This document shows positions 53,100 through 64,000 of a DNA stretch of 64,000 nucleotides, one piece after another. How positions within the stretch are numbered: position 1 is the first letter of the stretch; each line of letters opens with the position of its first letter. Below the pieces are notes generated by a model. That model was not told the origin of the DNA and made no database searches. It saw only the letters and a list, made by a program, of their open reading frames with translations. The DNA lies in NCBI GenBank assembly GCA_022446885.1, contig JAKVBU010000008.1, positions 124,001-188,000 on the forward strand, in the 5' to 3' direction. This stretch comes from Phycisphaerales bacterium (GTDB lineage Bacteria > Planctomycetota > Phycisphaerae > Phycisphaerales > SM1A02). Both the position numbers and the translations under genes were made by a program.

Positions 53100-54481
53100 C
53101 CAATGTTCAGGCGGGAGCCCTCGATGTGACACAGGCGCGGCGACGGGCCCTGGGCGTGGCGATGGTCTCCTTCGCCGAGTTGTGGGAGCGGGCCAGTTTT
53201 TACAGTTTGTCCGGCGTCATGGCGCTCTATGCGATCGCCAAGGTGTCTGACGGTGGGTTGGGCTGGACATCCGGCGAGGCTGACAAACTCAGCGGCACCT
53301 ACACGCTTCTGGCGTTTGGGCTACCGGTCTTTTTGGGCATCGTGGGCGACCGGCTCACAGGTCACTACAGGGCGGTCGTGCTCGGTGGATGCGTGATCGT
53401 CACGGGGCATGCAACCTTGTTTGTGACGTCCGGCGAGAGCGGTTTCTGGGCGGGATTGCTTCTGGTGGCTGCCGGCACCGGCCTGTTGAAGCCTGCGATG
53501 CCCTGCCTTGTGAGTTCCTTCTACCCCGAGCAGCAGTTGCAGCGTGATCAGGCATTCAAGTGGTACTACCTGATGATCAATCTGGGCGCAGCCATGGGGC
53601 CTATCGTGGCTGGGTTCTTCAGTTTCAAGTGGGCCTTCCTCTGGGCCGGTCTGGGCATGATGGTTGCTTTGGTCCTGCTGGTGGCGGCTCGGTCATTGGT
53701 CCCGATGGTCGAACGGGGGCCTCCCCAGCATGGCGGCCCTGAACGCGATGAAGAGGGCGATCCGATGACAGGCACTCGCCTGCGTCGCAACCTCACCGTG
53801 CTGTTTGTCTTGTTCGGGCTGTTCCTTGTGTGGGCGCTGTCTTACGGCGTTTTCGCCGGAACATCGGACACTGAACTCATCGCCAAGAACTTTGTCGATC
53901 GGTCGCTCGATCTGGGATTCACCCAGAAAGTACCCACGGTCTGGCTGAACTCGATCGAGCCGACGGTGATCGTGGTGGCAACGCCACTCATCACGCTCGC
54001 CATCGCAGCTGCTGCCCGGCGAGGTTGGTATCCGAGCATGCCAGCGCAGATGGTCTTCGGAGGTCTGTTGTCTACAGCCGCGCTGATCGGCCTCGCGTAC
54101 GCAGTGCGGGCTATTCCGGTAGGGGATCAAGAGGCGCCGGTGATTGCTCTGGGCACGTTCGTGGGCCTGTACGCCATCATGAGCATCGGAGAGATCTTTA
54201 TCTCTCCCGTCTACATGGCCCTCATCACTCGGCTCGCTCCCCGCAGACTTCAGGCCACCTTCCAAGGCATGTGTCTATTGGCGATCGGGCTGCTGGGGTT
54301 TGCAGCCAGCAGAATTGGCGCTGCAGCCGAGGCTGACGGTGGCGCAGAGCGATTTGGCGACTATCTCGTGTCCGGCGTTGCCACCCTCGTTCTCGTAGCC
54401 CTCTTCATTCCGGTGGTGCCTTGGATGAAGCGCACGATTCGCAAGTGGAATCCCGGCCATGGGCCTGGTGGTGGGGCATGA
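53096..54481 (+). CDS. Proton-coupled peptide transporter (POT/PTR2 family)
   Basis: A 461-residue importer of di- and tripeptides with about twelve to fourteen helices. Family marks: FAELWERASFYSLSGVM (the ExxERFxYY-like helix 1, with ER present), GLPVFLGIVGDRLTGHYRAVVLGG in pieces, and KPAMPCLVSSFY and FKWYYLMINLGAAMGP (PTR2 signature). A TTG at 53096 overlapping the previous TGA is chosen, since the frame upstream belongs to the preceding gene. Together with the M42 peptidase and the secreted subtilases nearby it fits peptide use as a nutrient (inference). Confidence 0.87.
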   Translation: MTNVQAGALDVTQARRRALGVAMVSFAELWERASFYSLSGVMALYAIAKVSDGGLGWTSGEADKLSGTYTLLAFGLPVFLGIVGDRLTGHYRAVVLGGCVIVTGHATLFVTSGESGFWAGLLLVAAGTGLLKPAMPCLVSSFYPEQQLQRDQAFKWYYLMINLGAAMGPIVAGFFSFKWAFLWAGLGMMVALVLLVAARSLVPMVERGPPQHGGPERDEEGDPMTGTRLRRNLTVLFVLFGLFLVWALSYGVFAGTSDTELIAKNFVDRSLDLGFTQKVPTVWLNSIEPTVIVVATPLITLAIAAAARRGWYPSMPAQMVFGGLLSTAALIGLAYAVRAIPVGDQEAPVIALGTFVGLYAIMSIGEIFISPVYMALITRLAPRRLQATFQGMCLLAIGLLGFAASRIGAAAEADGGAERFGDYLVSGVATLVLVALFIPVVPWMKRTIRKWNPGHGPGGGA

Positions 54482-54572
54482 TGCCCGCTTCACACAGTGG
54501 GTCTGCCCCAGTACGCTTCTCCCCTTCATGAACATGACTCTGCTGTTGCTGTGGGCGCTTGGCTCGGTATTG

Positions 54573-54608
54573 GATCTCGATTTGGGACAGGATCTCGATT
54601 CGAGACAG
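54573..54608 (+). repeat. Imperfect tandem 18-bp repeat
   Basis: GATCTCGATTTGGGACAG (54573-54590) is followed directly by a copy with three differences (54591-54608). It lies in the 239-bp gap before the DUF481 gene, which holds no confident gene. Confidence 0.7.
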
Positions 54609-54720
54609 GGTCCGGGCTCAGCACAAGTGGCACCTGGCCCGGGGGCGACGCACAACGATATGAAGCTCTGGACCGGACCCGATTGGACTTTCTGAACGCC
54701 GCGTACGGCGGGAGTGCGAA

Positions 54721-55677
54721 ATGAATCTGATGGCAGTGTTGCTTGTCCTAGGAGCGATGGCATCGGCTGATGACCTCGCCCCCGGGACACATGTTGAAGT
54801 CACACTGAGCAATGGCGACCGGTTGAGCGGTCCATTAATCGAGCAGGACGACTCGTCAGTGACAATCGACCATCCAGTCTTGGGCCGCATTTCTTTACCT
54901 CGTCTGCCCAGGGAGTCTCCCGAGCCTCCGCCATCTCTTCCGGCCACCGCAGTTTCACCGGATGATGGCCTGCCCGAGAATCCCCCTGATCCAGTACTGG
55001 TCAAAGACGTGGCCGGACCGCAGGTGCCTTCAATCTGGAGTGGTAGCGCTGGTTTCTCACTGAACTACACCAACAACAGCACTACAACACTCAATGCCAG
55101 ATTGTCAGGTGCGTTGAATAAGAAGACGAAGGCGGAGACGTTCAATCTCAACGGCTGGTATCTGGTGCAGACAACGGACGGGGACGTGACGCAGTCCAAG
55201 GCCTTCGTGGAAGGCTCTCAGAACTGGCTCATGAGCGAGTCCCCCTGGCTATTCTTCATCGACGGCCAGTATCAGTACAACAGGAACCAGTCGTGGGAGC
55301 ATCTGGTGATGCCCAATGCGGGCGTCGGGTATCGCTTTCTCGATGATGACGTGTACACCCTCACCGGAAAGGCCGGGGCCGGTGTGCGGTGGGAGTACGC
55401 TCTGCATACCCTCGATCCGCAACTGTATTTGCGAGTCGACGGGAGTGTGAATCTCGATCAGAAAACGACCCTGAATGGCTTCGTGCAACTCACTCCGGCA
55501 TTTGATGATCCGGGCAACATGCAGGGCATTGTCCAACTCAATTACAGTCACACGATGGACCTCCTCGCACCGATGTCGCTTACCGTCTTCCTGCAGGACA
55601 ACTTCACCACCAAGGCACCTGAAGGATCAGAGTCCAACGACCTGACGGCCGGGGTGGGGCTGAACTGGGACTTCTGA
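54721..55677 (+). CDS. DUF481 outer-membrane barrel protein (YdiY-like)
   Basis: A 318-residue exported protein. A short signal peptide (about 1-16) is followed by a small domain (VEVTLSNGDRLSGPLIEQDD, like an SH3/Hfq-type strand set), a Pro-rich linker and a DUF481 domain of alternating beta strands (SGSAGFSLNYTNNSTTT, then GVGYRFLDDDVYTL), ending AGVGLNWDF with a terminal Phe as in outer-membrane barrels. GGGAG lies 6 nt upstream of ATG 54721. Function unknown; YdiY is acid-inducible in E. coli. Confidence 0.88.
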   Translation: MNLMAVLLVLGAMASADDLAPGTHVEVTLSNGDRLSGPLIEQDDSSVTIDHPVLGRISLPRLPRESPEPPPSLPATAVSPDDGLPENPPDPVLVKDVAGPQVPSIWSGSAGFSLNYTNNSTTTLNARLSGALNKKTKAETFNLNGWYLVQTTDGDVTQSKAFVEGSQNWLMSESPWLFFIDGQYQYNRNQSWEHLVMPNAGVGYRFLDDDVYTLTGKAGAGVRWEYALHTLDPQLYLRVDGSVNLDQKTTLNGFVQLTPAFDDPGNMQGIVQLNYSHTMDLLAPMSLTVFLQDNFTTKAPEGSESNDLTAGVGLNWDF

Positions 55678-55738
55678 CCATGCCTCGCCTTGACCTTCTG
55701 GCACTCCATCTTCTTCTCCCGACCACTGGAGTCTCTTG

Positions 55739-57385
55739 ATGCTGACGCTCACACTCACGCTTTCACTCGGCGCCGTCCCTACAGTTGAGGCACACCCGGT
55801 AGCCGTCACGGTCTATCCAAACCGAGCCTGGGTGCAGCGTGAGGTGCTGGTTGAACTCGCCGAAGGGGCGCAGGAAGTGATCGTCACCGGGCTGCCCGAG
55901 ACGATTCAATCCGACAGCATTCAAGCCTCGGCATCCGGGCCAGCCGCCGTGACCGACGTGTCATACCGAGTACGTACCGAGTCGACGCCCGCTGCAGACC
56001 GCGACGAGCTCGCCGGGGCTGTCGCCAGGGCTGAAGATGCCCTGCTGAGCGTGATGAACCGGGCCAAGGTGCTCGATGGGCAGGAGGCCTTTCTCGAAGG
56101 GTTGAGAGCCAAGGCCGTCTCGCAGGGGGCCGAGCAAGCCGGCACTGAAGCACTCGACACGGTGGCGGCTGGCCGGCAGATGAGTTTCATCGCCGACAAG
56201 ATGGCGGAGATCCTCAGTGCCCGACTGACGCTCCGTCATGATCAGGCTGCTGCTGAACAGTCGCTCGACGCAGCAAAGGCTGCCCTTGCTGCGGCTGGTG
56301 GGGCATCCGTCACGCACCGGGAACTCGTCGTTCGGCTGCAGGTGGCCAGGGCGACGGCGTCGACCATCACTGTGTCGGCGCTCGAGCATCGGGCTTCATG
56401 GAGCCCGATCTACGATGCCCGAATCGATGCATCCACTGGAGATGTCAAGCTCGACTATCGCGGGCAGGTCGTGCAGACCACGGGGGAGAACTGGCCTGAT
56501 GTGGAGATGACGCTCTCGACAGCGGAACCCAGCACCTCGCTTGAGCCTCCGACGCTGGGGCAGTGGGTGGTGGACGAGGCTGCGCCGCCGCCACCGCCCT
56601 CCGCGGGCCGTGCCCCGAAGTCACGTGGCCGCAGCGCCGACACCATGATCGCCGAGAACTTCGCCGCAGACATGCCAGGTGGAGTGGAGGCATCGGGGCA
56701 GTCATATTTTGCGTTTCAGGCCACAGTGGGTGGTGGACCGGTGAACGTCACGTACACGCTGCCCGGGCGGGTGGATGTGCCCAGCGATGGCGACTCACAG
56801 CGGCGTCTTCGAATCGGAGACACGATGCTTGATGGGTCCCTCGTGCGGCTGGCCGTGCCGGCCCGTACAGACGAGGTCTTTCTGCTCGCCGAAGCTGTCA
56901 ACCCTGGTCCCTATCTGCTGCTTCCGGGCGCAACATCGCTCTTTGTCGATGGTGGTTTTGTCGGTCGAACCCACATGCCGACGACGGCGCCAGGAGAGCC
57001 GGTGAAGATGCCCTTCGGCCCGTTGCCCACGCTCACAAGTGAACGGCATGTCAAGACCGAGACGTCTACGACGGGGCTGTTCGGTGACACCGCTCGATTT
57101 CAGCAGAAGATCACCATCGTCTTGGAGAATGCCACAGATGAGGCGGTTGAGGTTCGAGTGCTCGACCACCGTCCGGTCAGTCGCAACTCGAAGATCAAAG
57201 TCGAACTGGACGATCTGAGCGATCCACTCTCGACCGACCCGATCTATCAGCGTGATGAAAAGCCCAAGGGCATCCTTCGGTGGGACATCGAGGTGCCGGC
57301 GAATGCCGTGGGAGAGACCGCACGAACCATCACGTGGACGCTGGACGTTCGCTGGCCCAAAGGCATGTCCGTCACCGGCGTATGA
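55739..57385 (+). CDS. DUF4139 (mucoidy inhibitor MuiA-like) protein
   Basis: A 548-residue exported protein. A signal peptide (about 1-19) precedes the N-terminal DUF4140 part (VAVTVYPNRAWVQREVLVEL), a coiled coil (about 80-200), and the C-terminal DUF4139 domain (SWSPIYDARIDAS, GENWPDVEMTLSTAEP, WTLDVRWPKG). A Pro/Ser-rich insert lies near residues 285-300. MuiA-like proteins affect capsule and envelope phenotypes; the molecular role is unknown. GGAG lies 7 nt before ATG 55739. It is convergent with the first subtilase gene. Confidence 0.85.
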   Translation: MLTLTLTLSLGAVPTVEAHPVAVTVYPNRAWVQREVLVELAEGAQEVIVTGLPETIQSDSIQASASGPAAVTDVSYRVRTESTPAADRDELAGAVARAEDALLSVMNRAKVLDGQEAFLEGLRAKAVSQGAEQAGTEALDTVAAGRQMSFIADKMAEILSARLTLRHDQAAAEQSLDAAKAALAAAGGASVTHRELVVRLQVARATASTITVSALEHRASWSPIYDARIDASTGDVKLDYRGQVVQTTGENWPDVEMTLSTAEPSTSLEPPTLGQWVVDEAAPPPPPSAGRAPKSRGRSADTMIAENFAADMPGGVEASGQSYFAFQATVGGGPVNVTYTLPGRVDVPSDGDSQRRLRIGDTMLDGSLVRLAVPARTDEVFLLAEAVNPGPYLLLPGATSLFVDGGFVGRTHMPTTAPGEPVKMPFGPLPTLTSERHVKTETSTTGLFGDTARFQQKITIVLENATDEAVEVRVLDHRPVSRNSKIKVELDDLSDPLSTDPIYQRDEKPKGILRWDIEVPANAVGETARTITWTLDVRWPKGMSVTGV

Positions 57386-57394
57386 GGATCGCCC

Positions 57395-60300
57395 TCAGCA
57401 CGAGCCGAAGAAAGCGATGACCTGCAGCAGGTCGTCGATATCGACGATCCCACTGCCGTCTACATCGGCCTGGGCGTGACTCGTCATGAACCAGGAGATG
57501 ACCATCAGGACATCGTTGATGTCCGTGTCGTTGTCGCCGTCGGCATCCCCGGGGCAGGCACCCTGGCATTCGTCAGGCACGCCGTCGCCGTCCAGATCGG
57601 AACTGGAGCCCAGAGCAATATCGCAGGCGTCCTGAACTTCATTTCCGTTGCAATCGCTGTGGGGGCTGAAGGTCAATTCGATCCGAGCGACGTCATCGAA
57701 CACGTCGCCGTCCAGGGTTCGTCCCTGTACCCAGCCTTCAAATGTCACGACATCGGCTCGATCGAGCATGGTCAATCTGGCGATGGGCACGGCGTGCACG
57801 ATGGTGCAGTCGTCAGCGACAATCTCAAGGGCCTCTCCCTGCTCGTCGATGGGCAACACGAACCAGGCGCCATCAGTGGACACCAGATCTCCGCCGGCCT
57901 CGAAGGCGTCGAAGTCCATACCCAGAACCTGCAGGGCATTCTCGGCGAATGGGGTGCCAGAGGCGTCCAGCGAACCGATGGTCACCCGGCTGTCCCACCT
58001 GAGGTCGGGGAACGACTTGAACAGAGCCGGATTGATCGACATGGAGGTGGGGCCGCCAAACGGATCCTGATGGAATGTGCCGCTGCTGGAGAGCATCTTG
58101 CCGTGGGAACTGGTTCCAGCCACCGCGTCGATGCGACCGCCCGGATCGATCACGACGTAGATGTCACGTGTCCAGCTTTCGCCGCCGCCCTCCAGCAGGG
58201 CGTCGCCGATCGAACGGGACACCATCGGCAGGTCGATGCCGTCGTCGCAGACGACATCAGGGCAGGTTGCATCGACACTCACGAAAGCTCCACCAGCAGC
58301 AAAGCAATCGTCGATCGAAAGAAAGGCGCAATCATCGCCAAGGCAGCACGCCCCTTCCTGTGCCCCGCCGCACAGGACGTTTACACATGTGGATTGGGGG
58401 TGCAGGGTGCCGCCCAATGCGAGGCAGTCCTCCAACAGGATCGAGTTGGAGCAGTCTTCTCCGATGCAGCAGGCCCCCCAGACCGGGTTCTCGCAGACCG
58501 TCGAAGTCACAGCAAGGGCGTCAATGGCGGCCTCGACAGTCGACTGGGTGGTTGGTCCCAGATCGGAGGTCGTGAACCGGATTCGAATTTGTTGGGCACC
58601 CTGGGCGAGATCCATCAAATCGTGCTCGACTTGAATCCAGCCACCATGCACGTCGCTCCCCAGGGGGCCCACGACTTCGAGCGTCTGCCACGCACCGTTG
58701 TCAGCCGACACCTGCACGGTGAACGCATCAGTGCCGGGGGCAGCCCCCGTCGAGTTGCTGAACCAGCGTGCGTAGGAAAGTGCTGGCGCCTCGAGGCCGC
58801 TCATGATGAGTTCAGGGGACACGAGCATCGTCCAACCTTCATCAACGTCCTCATTGCAGGCTGCACCAGTCATCCAGCATGCCCCCGAACCGTCGAAGTC
58901 GGCTGCCGGGCCACCATCATCGCAGTCCCCGGGAATAGCCTGAGTCCAAGCCCCGTCAGTGGCCGTCGACTCGACACTCCAGCCGGTGTCGGTTTCGCAA
59001 TCGTCCCACCAGTTCACGGAGCGTTCGCCTATGACCCAGGTCAGCGGTTGCGAGGCACCGGCGGGGGGGAAGGTCACCAGGCCGGCAGTCTCACCTTCAC
59101 ATGACATGTATAGGCCCGATTCAACTTCACATGCCTGTCCGGGCACCTGTGCCGACCAGATGCCCTTGCCGATGTGCTTCATGTCGGCGCTCGACCAGCC
59201 CTCGAGACTGAGATCTCTCCAATGCAGTTTGACTGTGCCGGCCACCACCGAGTCGTCGCGCGGGTCGATGCTCAGCTCGACGGCAAATGGCTGATCTGGT
59301 TCGACCTCTTCCGGCAGAGGCGTATTCAAGATCAGCATCGGAGGCAGGAAGGCCGCGTCGATCGCAGCGCCGACATCCAGAATGCCGCCCGTCGCGCACA
59401 AGCCCTTCCATGCAGGCACCGGGCGGGCAGTATCGAGCAAGGTGGCCTTGATCTGGGAGACGGAGGCCCATGGCATGAGTGAAGCGAGCAGAGCTGCGCT
59501 ACCGGCGACGTGAGGGCTGGCCATCGAGGTGCCGCTCGAATGGCCGTAGCCACCGCCCGGCGTGGAACTGAGGATGCTCACGCCGGGAGCGGCGAGATCC
59601 ACCTCTTGTGCGTGGTACTGGGAGAAGCCCGCTCGTTCCTCATTGCTCCTGGAGGCCGCGACGCAGATGATGTTGTCGCTGTCGTACGCGCACGGCCAAT
59701 CGGCGCCCTCGTGTCCATCATTGCCGGCAGCGGCGACGAACACATGTCCGATCTGATCTCCGGCAGCCTCGATCGCATCCTTGAGGGCCTGACCTGCGTG
59801 GCTGTTCGTGCTCCAAGAGTTGTTCGAGACGCGGATTTCGTTGGCAACGCAGTACTGGATGGCCCCGATTGCGCCACCAATCGTGCCAGAGCCACTGGCG
59901 CACAGAAATTTCACGCCTGCGATTCTGCAGTTCCAATTGACGCCCACGACGCCCGTGCCATTGTCGCCCTGAGCTCCCACCGTGCCGGAGCAGTGTGTGC
60001 CATGACCGTGGTCATCCCACGGGTCAGAGTCGTCATTGCAGAAATCCCACCCGTGAACGTCATCGACATAGCCGTTGCCGTCGTCATCGAGTCCGTTGCC
60101 GGGGATCTCTCCCGGGTTGGTCCAGAGGTTGTCGACGAGATCGCCGTGGGTGTAGTCGATGCCCGTATCAATGACGGCAACGACGAATCCATCCTCCCCG
60201 GTGTGGTCGTCCCAGGCCTGGGCCGCGTGTATCTGATGCATGCCCCACAGGTCATTCCAATGAGGATCATCGGGCACGGTGTCAACAGCATGGACCAGCC

Positions 60301-60574
60301 CGACCGGCTCCACATAGATCGCCCAGGGGGAGAGCCTGGCAGCCGCCGCTGGAAGTGGTTGATCGGTTGAAACCCGCAGCAGGCCCGGTACGAGCCAGTA
60401 CTGCTCTTCAATCTGACCGCCGACATGTTCAAGCGCCTGCAGCCGCAGGTCGCCGGGCACTTCGGCCTTGAATCGAACCAGCAACTGTCCGTCCAGATGG
60501 GGGCGGTCGAAAATGGGCATCTCGCCACCGGACGTGGTGAGTGTGACCAACAGAATGGAAAGAAGCGTCGGCAT
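57395..60574 (-). CDS. Secreted S8 subtilase with GACC repeats and dockerin-like tail (paralogue B)
   Basis: A 1059-residue exported protease. A signal peptide (about 1-17) is followed by an I9-like propeptide (LLVRFKAEVPG to WLVPGLLRVST) and the S8 domain: Asp136 (AVIDTGIDYTHGDL), His191 (DDHGHGTHCSG), Asn285 (AAAGNDG), Ser350 (GTSMASPHVAG), with a calcium loop NGLDDDGNGYVDDVHG. A C-terminal beta domain, two Cys-rich GACC repeats (GACCIGEDCSNSILLEDC, GACCLGDDCAFLSIDDC), another domain, and an EF-hand pair (GDADGDNDTDINDVL, ADVDGSGIVDIDDLL, ending FFGSC) follow. ATG 60574 gives the signal peptide. It sits 96 nt behind its paralogue on the same strand. Confidence 0.88.
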   Translation of the reverse strand: MPTLLSILLVTLTTSGGEMPIFDRPHLDGQLLVRFKAEVPGDLRLQALEHVGGQIEEQYWLVPGLLRVSTDQPLPAAAARLSPWAIYVEPVGLVHAVDTVPDDPHWNDLWGMHQIHAAQAWDDHTGEDGFVVAVIDTGIDYTHGDLVDNLWTNPGEIPGNGLDDDGNGYVDDVHGWDFCNDDSDPWDDHGHGTHCSGTVGAQGDNGTGVVGVNWNCRIAGVKFLCASGSGTIGGAIGAIQYCVANEIRVSNNSWSTNSHAGQALKDAIEAAGDQIGHVFVAAAGNDGHEGADWPCAYDSDNIICVAASRSNEERAGFSQYHAQEVDLAAPGVSILSSTPGGGYGHSSGTSMASPHVAGSAALLASLMPWASVSQIKATLLDTARPVPAWKGLCATGGILDVGAAIDAAFLPPMLILNTPLPEEVEPDQPFAVELSIDPRDDSVVAGTVKLHWRDLSLEGWSSADMKHIGKGIWSAQVPGQACEVESGLYMSCEGETAGLVTFPPAGASQPLTWVIGERSVNWWDDCETDTGWSVESTATDGAWTQAIPGDCDDGGPAADFDGSGACWMTGAACNEDVDEGWTMLVSPELIMSGLEAPALSYARWFSNSTGAAPGTDAFTVQVSADNGAWQTLEVVGPLGSDVHGGWIQVEHDLMDLAQGAQQIRIRFTTSDLGPTTQSTVEAAIDALAVTSTVCENPVWGACCIGEDCSNSILLEDCLALGGTLHPQSTCVNVLCGGAQEGACCLGDDCAFLSIDDCFAAGGAFVSVDATCPDVVCDDGIDLPMVSRSIGDALLEGGGESWTRDIYVVIDPGGRIDAVAGTSSHGKMLSSSGTFHQDPFGGPTSMSINPALFKSFPDLRWDSRVTIGSLDASGTPFAENALQVLGMDFDAFEAGGDLVSTDGAWFVLPIDEQGEALEIVADDCTIVHAVPIARLTMLDRADVVTFEGWVQGRTLDGDVFDDVARIELTFSPHSDCNGNEVQDACDIALGSSSDLDGDGVPDECQGACPGDADGDNDTDINDVLMVISWFMTSHAQADVDGSGIVDIDDLLQVIAFFGSC

Positions 60575-60610
60575 GCCCGTGAAGACCTCTATGCTCCTGC
60601 TCAAACTGAG

Positions 60611-60642
60611 CACCGGGGCCGGTGCAAAGACCGGCCCCGGTG
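60611..60642 (-). terminator. Perfect 13-bp hairpin between the two subtilase genes
   Basis: Arms CACCGGGGCCGGT (60611-60623) and ACCGGCCCCGGTG (60630-60642) pair without mismatch around a 6-nt loop, in the 96-nt gap on the minus strand, 28 nt after the first stop and before the second start. No T-run follows, so it may act as an mRNA stabiliser or partial terminator rather than a full one. Confidence 0.6.
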
Positions 60643-60670
60643 ATTCAGTTCAATTCAACGACCTGCTGGC

Positions 60671-62947
<2,277 letters not shown>

Positions 62948-63042
62948 CTCTCGAGTTCTCCTTCCATGCACTCTGCCGACGGCAGAGGCTGGGGCACCAG
63001 TGTGGTGCTCGTACGTGTTGTCCCCACCACGTGAGCGGATCC

Positions 63043-63070
63043 AGTCTAACACCCATTTATCCGCTGCCAA
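63043..63070 (-). promoter_or_regulatory. Promoter of subtilase A
   Basis: On the minus strand TTGGCA, a 16-bp spacer and TAGACT form a good sigma-70-like promoter, leaving about 90 nt of leader before ATG 62947. Confidence 0.55.
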
Positions 63071-63117
63071 GGCCTTGCTGGCTGGTAGACTCTCGGACCC
63101 GAACCTGAGATTTCTCC

Positions 63118-63147
63118 TTGCCTGAGCCCGCGTTTGGGGTGTATTAG
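63118..63147 (+). promoter_or_regulatory. Promoter of the 63243 gene
   Basis: TTGCCT (63118-63123), an 18-bp spacer and TATTAG (63142-63147) form a candidate promoter divergent from that of subtilase A. The leader contains a hairpin with arms CTGAAGG and CCTTCAG (63206-63221) ending 10 nt before GAGGAG. Confidence 0.45.
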
Positions 63148-63242
63148 TGAATCTGTGGGGATCCAGAACCGGCTGCCGCGGTGCAGCAGGTGCCAGCCAG
63201 CCCGCCTGAAGGCCCCTTCAGCGGTGATTTTGAGGAGCTCCG

Positions 63243-64000
63243 ATGCGTCAGTGCCATATCAGTTTCACGACGGCCGCGGCCTTTTCAATGATGCTTCAAA
63301 TGCCGGCGATGGCTACTGATGTGGGTGGGGCAACGATTGCCGACGCATGTGAGGCGCTCGACCTGCGGGCCTGCACGATTCAACTGCTCTCGCTTGATGC
63401 ACTGCCAGATGGCGATGTTGGTTTGGAAGTCGTCATCGAGGGGCAGGTGCGCACGCTCGATCTCCATCTGCACAGCAATCGCAGCAGTGACTACCGACTG
63501 ATCGTGCAGGGCCCCGGTGGTCAGATGACGGATCACACCCCCGGCCCGGTGAACACCTGGCGCGGCACCGATCTGCAGCACCCTGAGACAAGGGCGGCCA
63601 TGTCGGTTGACGGTGACGCGCTGACGCTGTCAGTCTTCGACCATGATGGACGGCAGTGGTTCGTAGAGCCTTTGGCGGGTCGAGTACGCAACGCACGACC
63701 GGGCGATCATGCGGTCTACTTCGCTGGGGACATCATTTCGCCCGAGGCGACGTGCCCGGTAGACGAGACGTGGCGGGTAGGCGATGTGGATGGCAGCCCG
63801 CCTCCGCGTTCAGGAGACCGAGGTGGGAACCTGTGGGTGGCCGAGATGGCCGTGGATGCCGACTACGAGTTCTATTCCCAGTACGGATCGGTCTCACAGG
63901 TCGAAAACCGCGTCAATGCGGTGATCAATGCTGTGAACAACCAATATGAGGACGAGGTAGACATCTCCCATGAGTTGACCGCCATCGTCGTGCGATCCTC
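63243..64000 (+). CDS. Secreted protein, probable metalloprotease, N-terminal part (3' truncated)
   Basis: The frame from ATG 63243 stays open to the end of the window (252 codons) and so continues outside. GAGGAG lies 5 nt upstream. A signal peptide (about 1-25, ending MPAMATD) is followed by a beta-rich region resembling the propeptide of secreted zinc metalloproteases (VGLEVVIEGQVRTLDLHLH, then MSVDGDALTLSVFDHDG) and by a segment LWVAEMAVDADYEFYSQYGS and NRVNAVINAVNNQYE that matches the beginning of reprolysin-like (M12-type) catalytic domains. The zinc motif HExxH would lie beyond position 64000, so the catalytic role is inferred. Confidence 0.75.
   Translation, partial: MRQCHISFTTAAAFSMMLQMPAMATDVGGATIADACEALDLRACTIQLLSLDALPDGDVGLEVVIEGQVRTLDLHLHSNRSSDYRLIVQGPGGQMTDHTPGPVNTWRGTDLQHPETRAAMSVDGDALTLSVFDHDGRQWFVEPLAGRVRNARPGDHAVYFAGDIISPEATCPVDETWRVGDVDGSPPPRSGDRGGNLWVAEMAVDADYEFYSQYGSVSQVENRVNAVINAVNNQYEDEVDISHELTAIVVRS

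Noticed and set aside
54528-54695. 55-codon frame with a signal-peptide-like start before the DUF481 gene
   Set aside because: No ribosome site, and it runs through the 18-bp repeats; the protein after the hydrophobic start looks like low-complexity sequence.
57476-59104. 542-codon + strand frame opposite subtilase B
   Set aside because: Shadow frame: the minus strand encodes catalytic and Cys-repeat motifs throughout this interval.

Overview
The window looks like chromosome from a GC-rich planctomycete of the class Phycisphaerae (order Phycisphaerales or close). Grounds: four secreted proteins end in dockerin-like EF-hand pairs finishing in W/F-G-(x)-C; one carries Cys-rich GACC repeats; DUF1080, fibro-slime and FG-GAP secreted proteins are present; genes are packed with ATGA/GTGA/TTGA overlaps. 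MurA and MurD show that peptidoglycan synthesis is retained. This is inference from protein style; no rRNA, tRNA, CRISPR array, transposase or phage gene was seen.

Layout. 1-9756: one tightly coupled + strand operon with an ABC substrate-binding protein (cut by the window edge), an iron-type ABC permease fused to an NHL propeller, a double-VWA membrane protein, a MoxR ATPase, a DUF58 protein and a BatA-like VWA protein. 9816-12639: a TPR-YggX fusion, dihydroorotate dehydrogenase and MurD. 12683-16887: two paralogous small membrane proteins, MlaF-type ATPase, MlaD-type MCE protein and a TrmH-family methyltransferase, all overlapping. 16954-20485: MurA, a fibro-slime secreted protein and a plant-type ferredoxin-NADP reductase. 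20788-24456: a tricorn-like S41 protease followed by a 33-residue membrane protein that ordinary gene calling would miss. 24766-28378: a glycan cluster (GDP-mannose 3,5-epimerase type, GT4 glycosyltransferase, formyltransferase, WcaF-like acyltransferase). 28409-29335: a class II glutamine amidotransferase with a 12-bp minisatellite inside the gene.

29387-35848: a TetR-controlled RND efflux operon with a promoter and a 27-bp palindromic operator visible just before the regulator. 35803-37781: GNAT acetyltransferase and a calcium-repeat secreted protein. 37815-47660: carbohydrate metabolism (MFS, GH38 alpha-mannosidase, SSS symporter, double DUF1080 protein, PPi-type phosphofructokinase). 47674-50370 (minus): DinB, a protein kinase and an FG-GAP propeller. 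50485-57385: M42 peptidase, YceI, membrane protein, POT peptide transporter, DUF481 barrel and DUF4139 protein. 57395-62947 (minus): two tandem paralogous subtilases with dockerin-like tails, separated by a perfect 13-bp-stem hairpin. 63243-64000: the start of a secreted protein, probably a metalloprotease, running off the end.

The main cross-window signal is regulatory. Eight cytosolic or operon-leading genes without a Shine-Dalgarno sequence have a TANNNT hexamer ending 6-7 nt before the start codon, the geometry of leaderless transcription. Many secreted or operon-internal genes instead carry GGAG/GAGG. Other items worth attention are the permease-NHL and TPR-YggX fusions, an Mla-type operon with no MlaE, G-rich tracts on both sides of murA, and several in-gene repeats.
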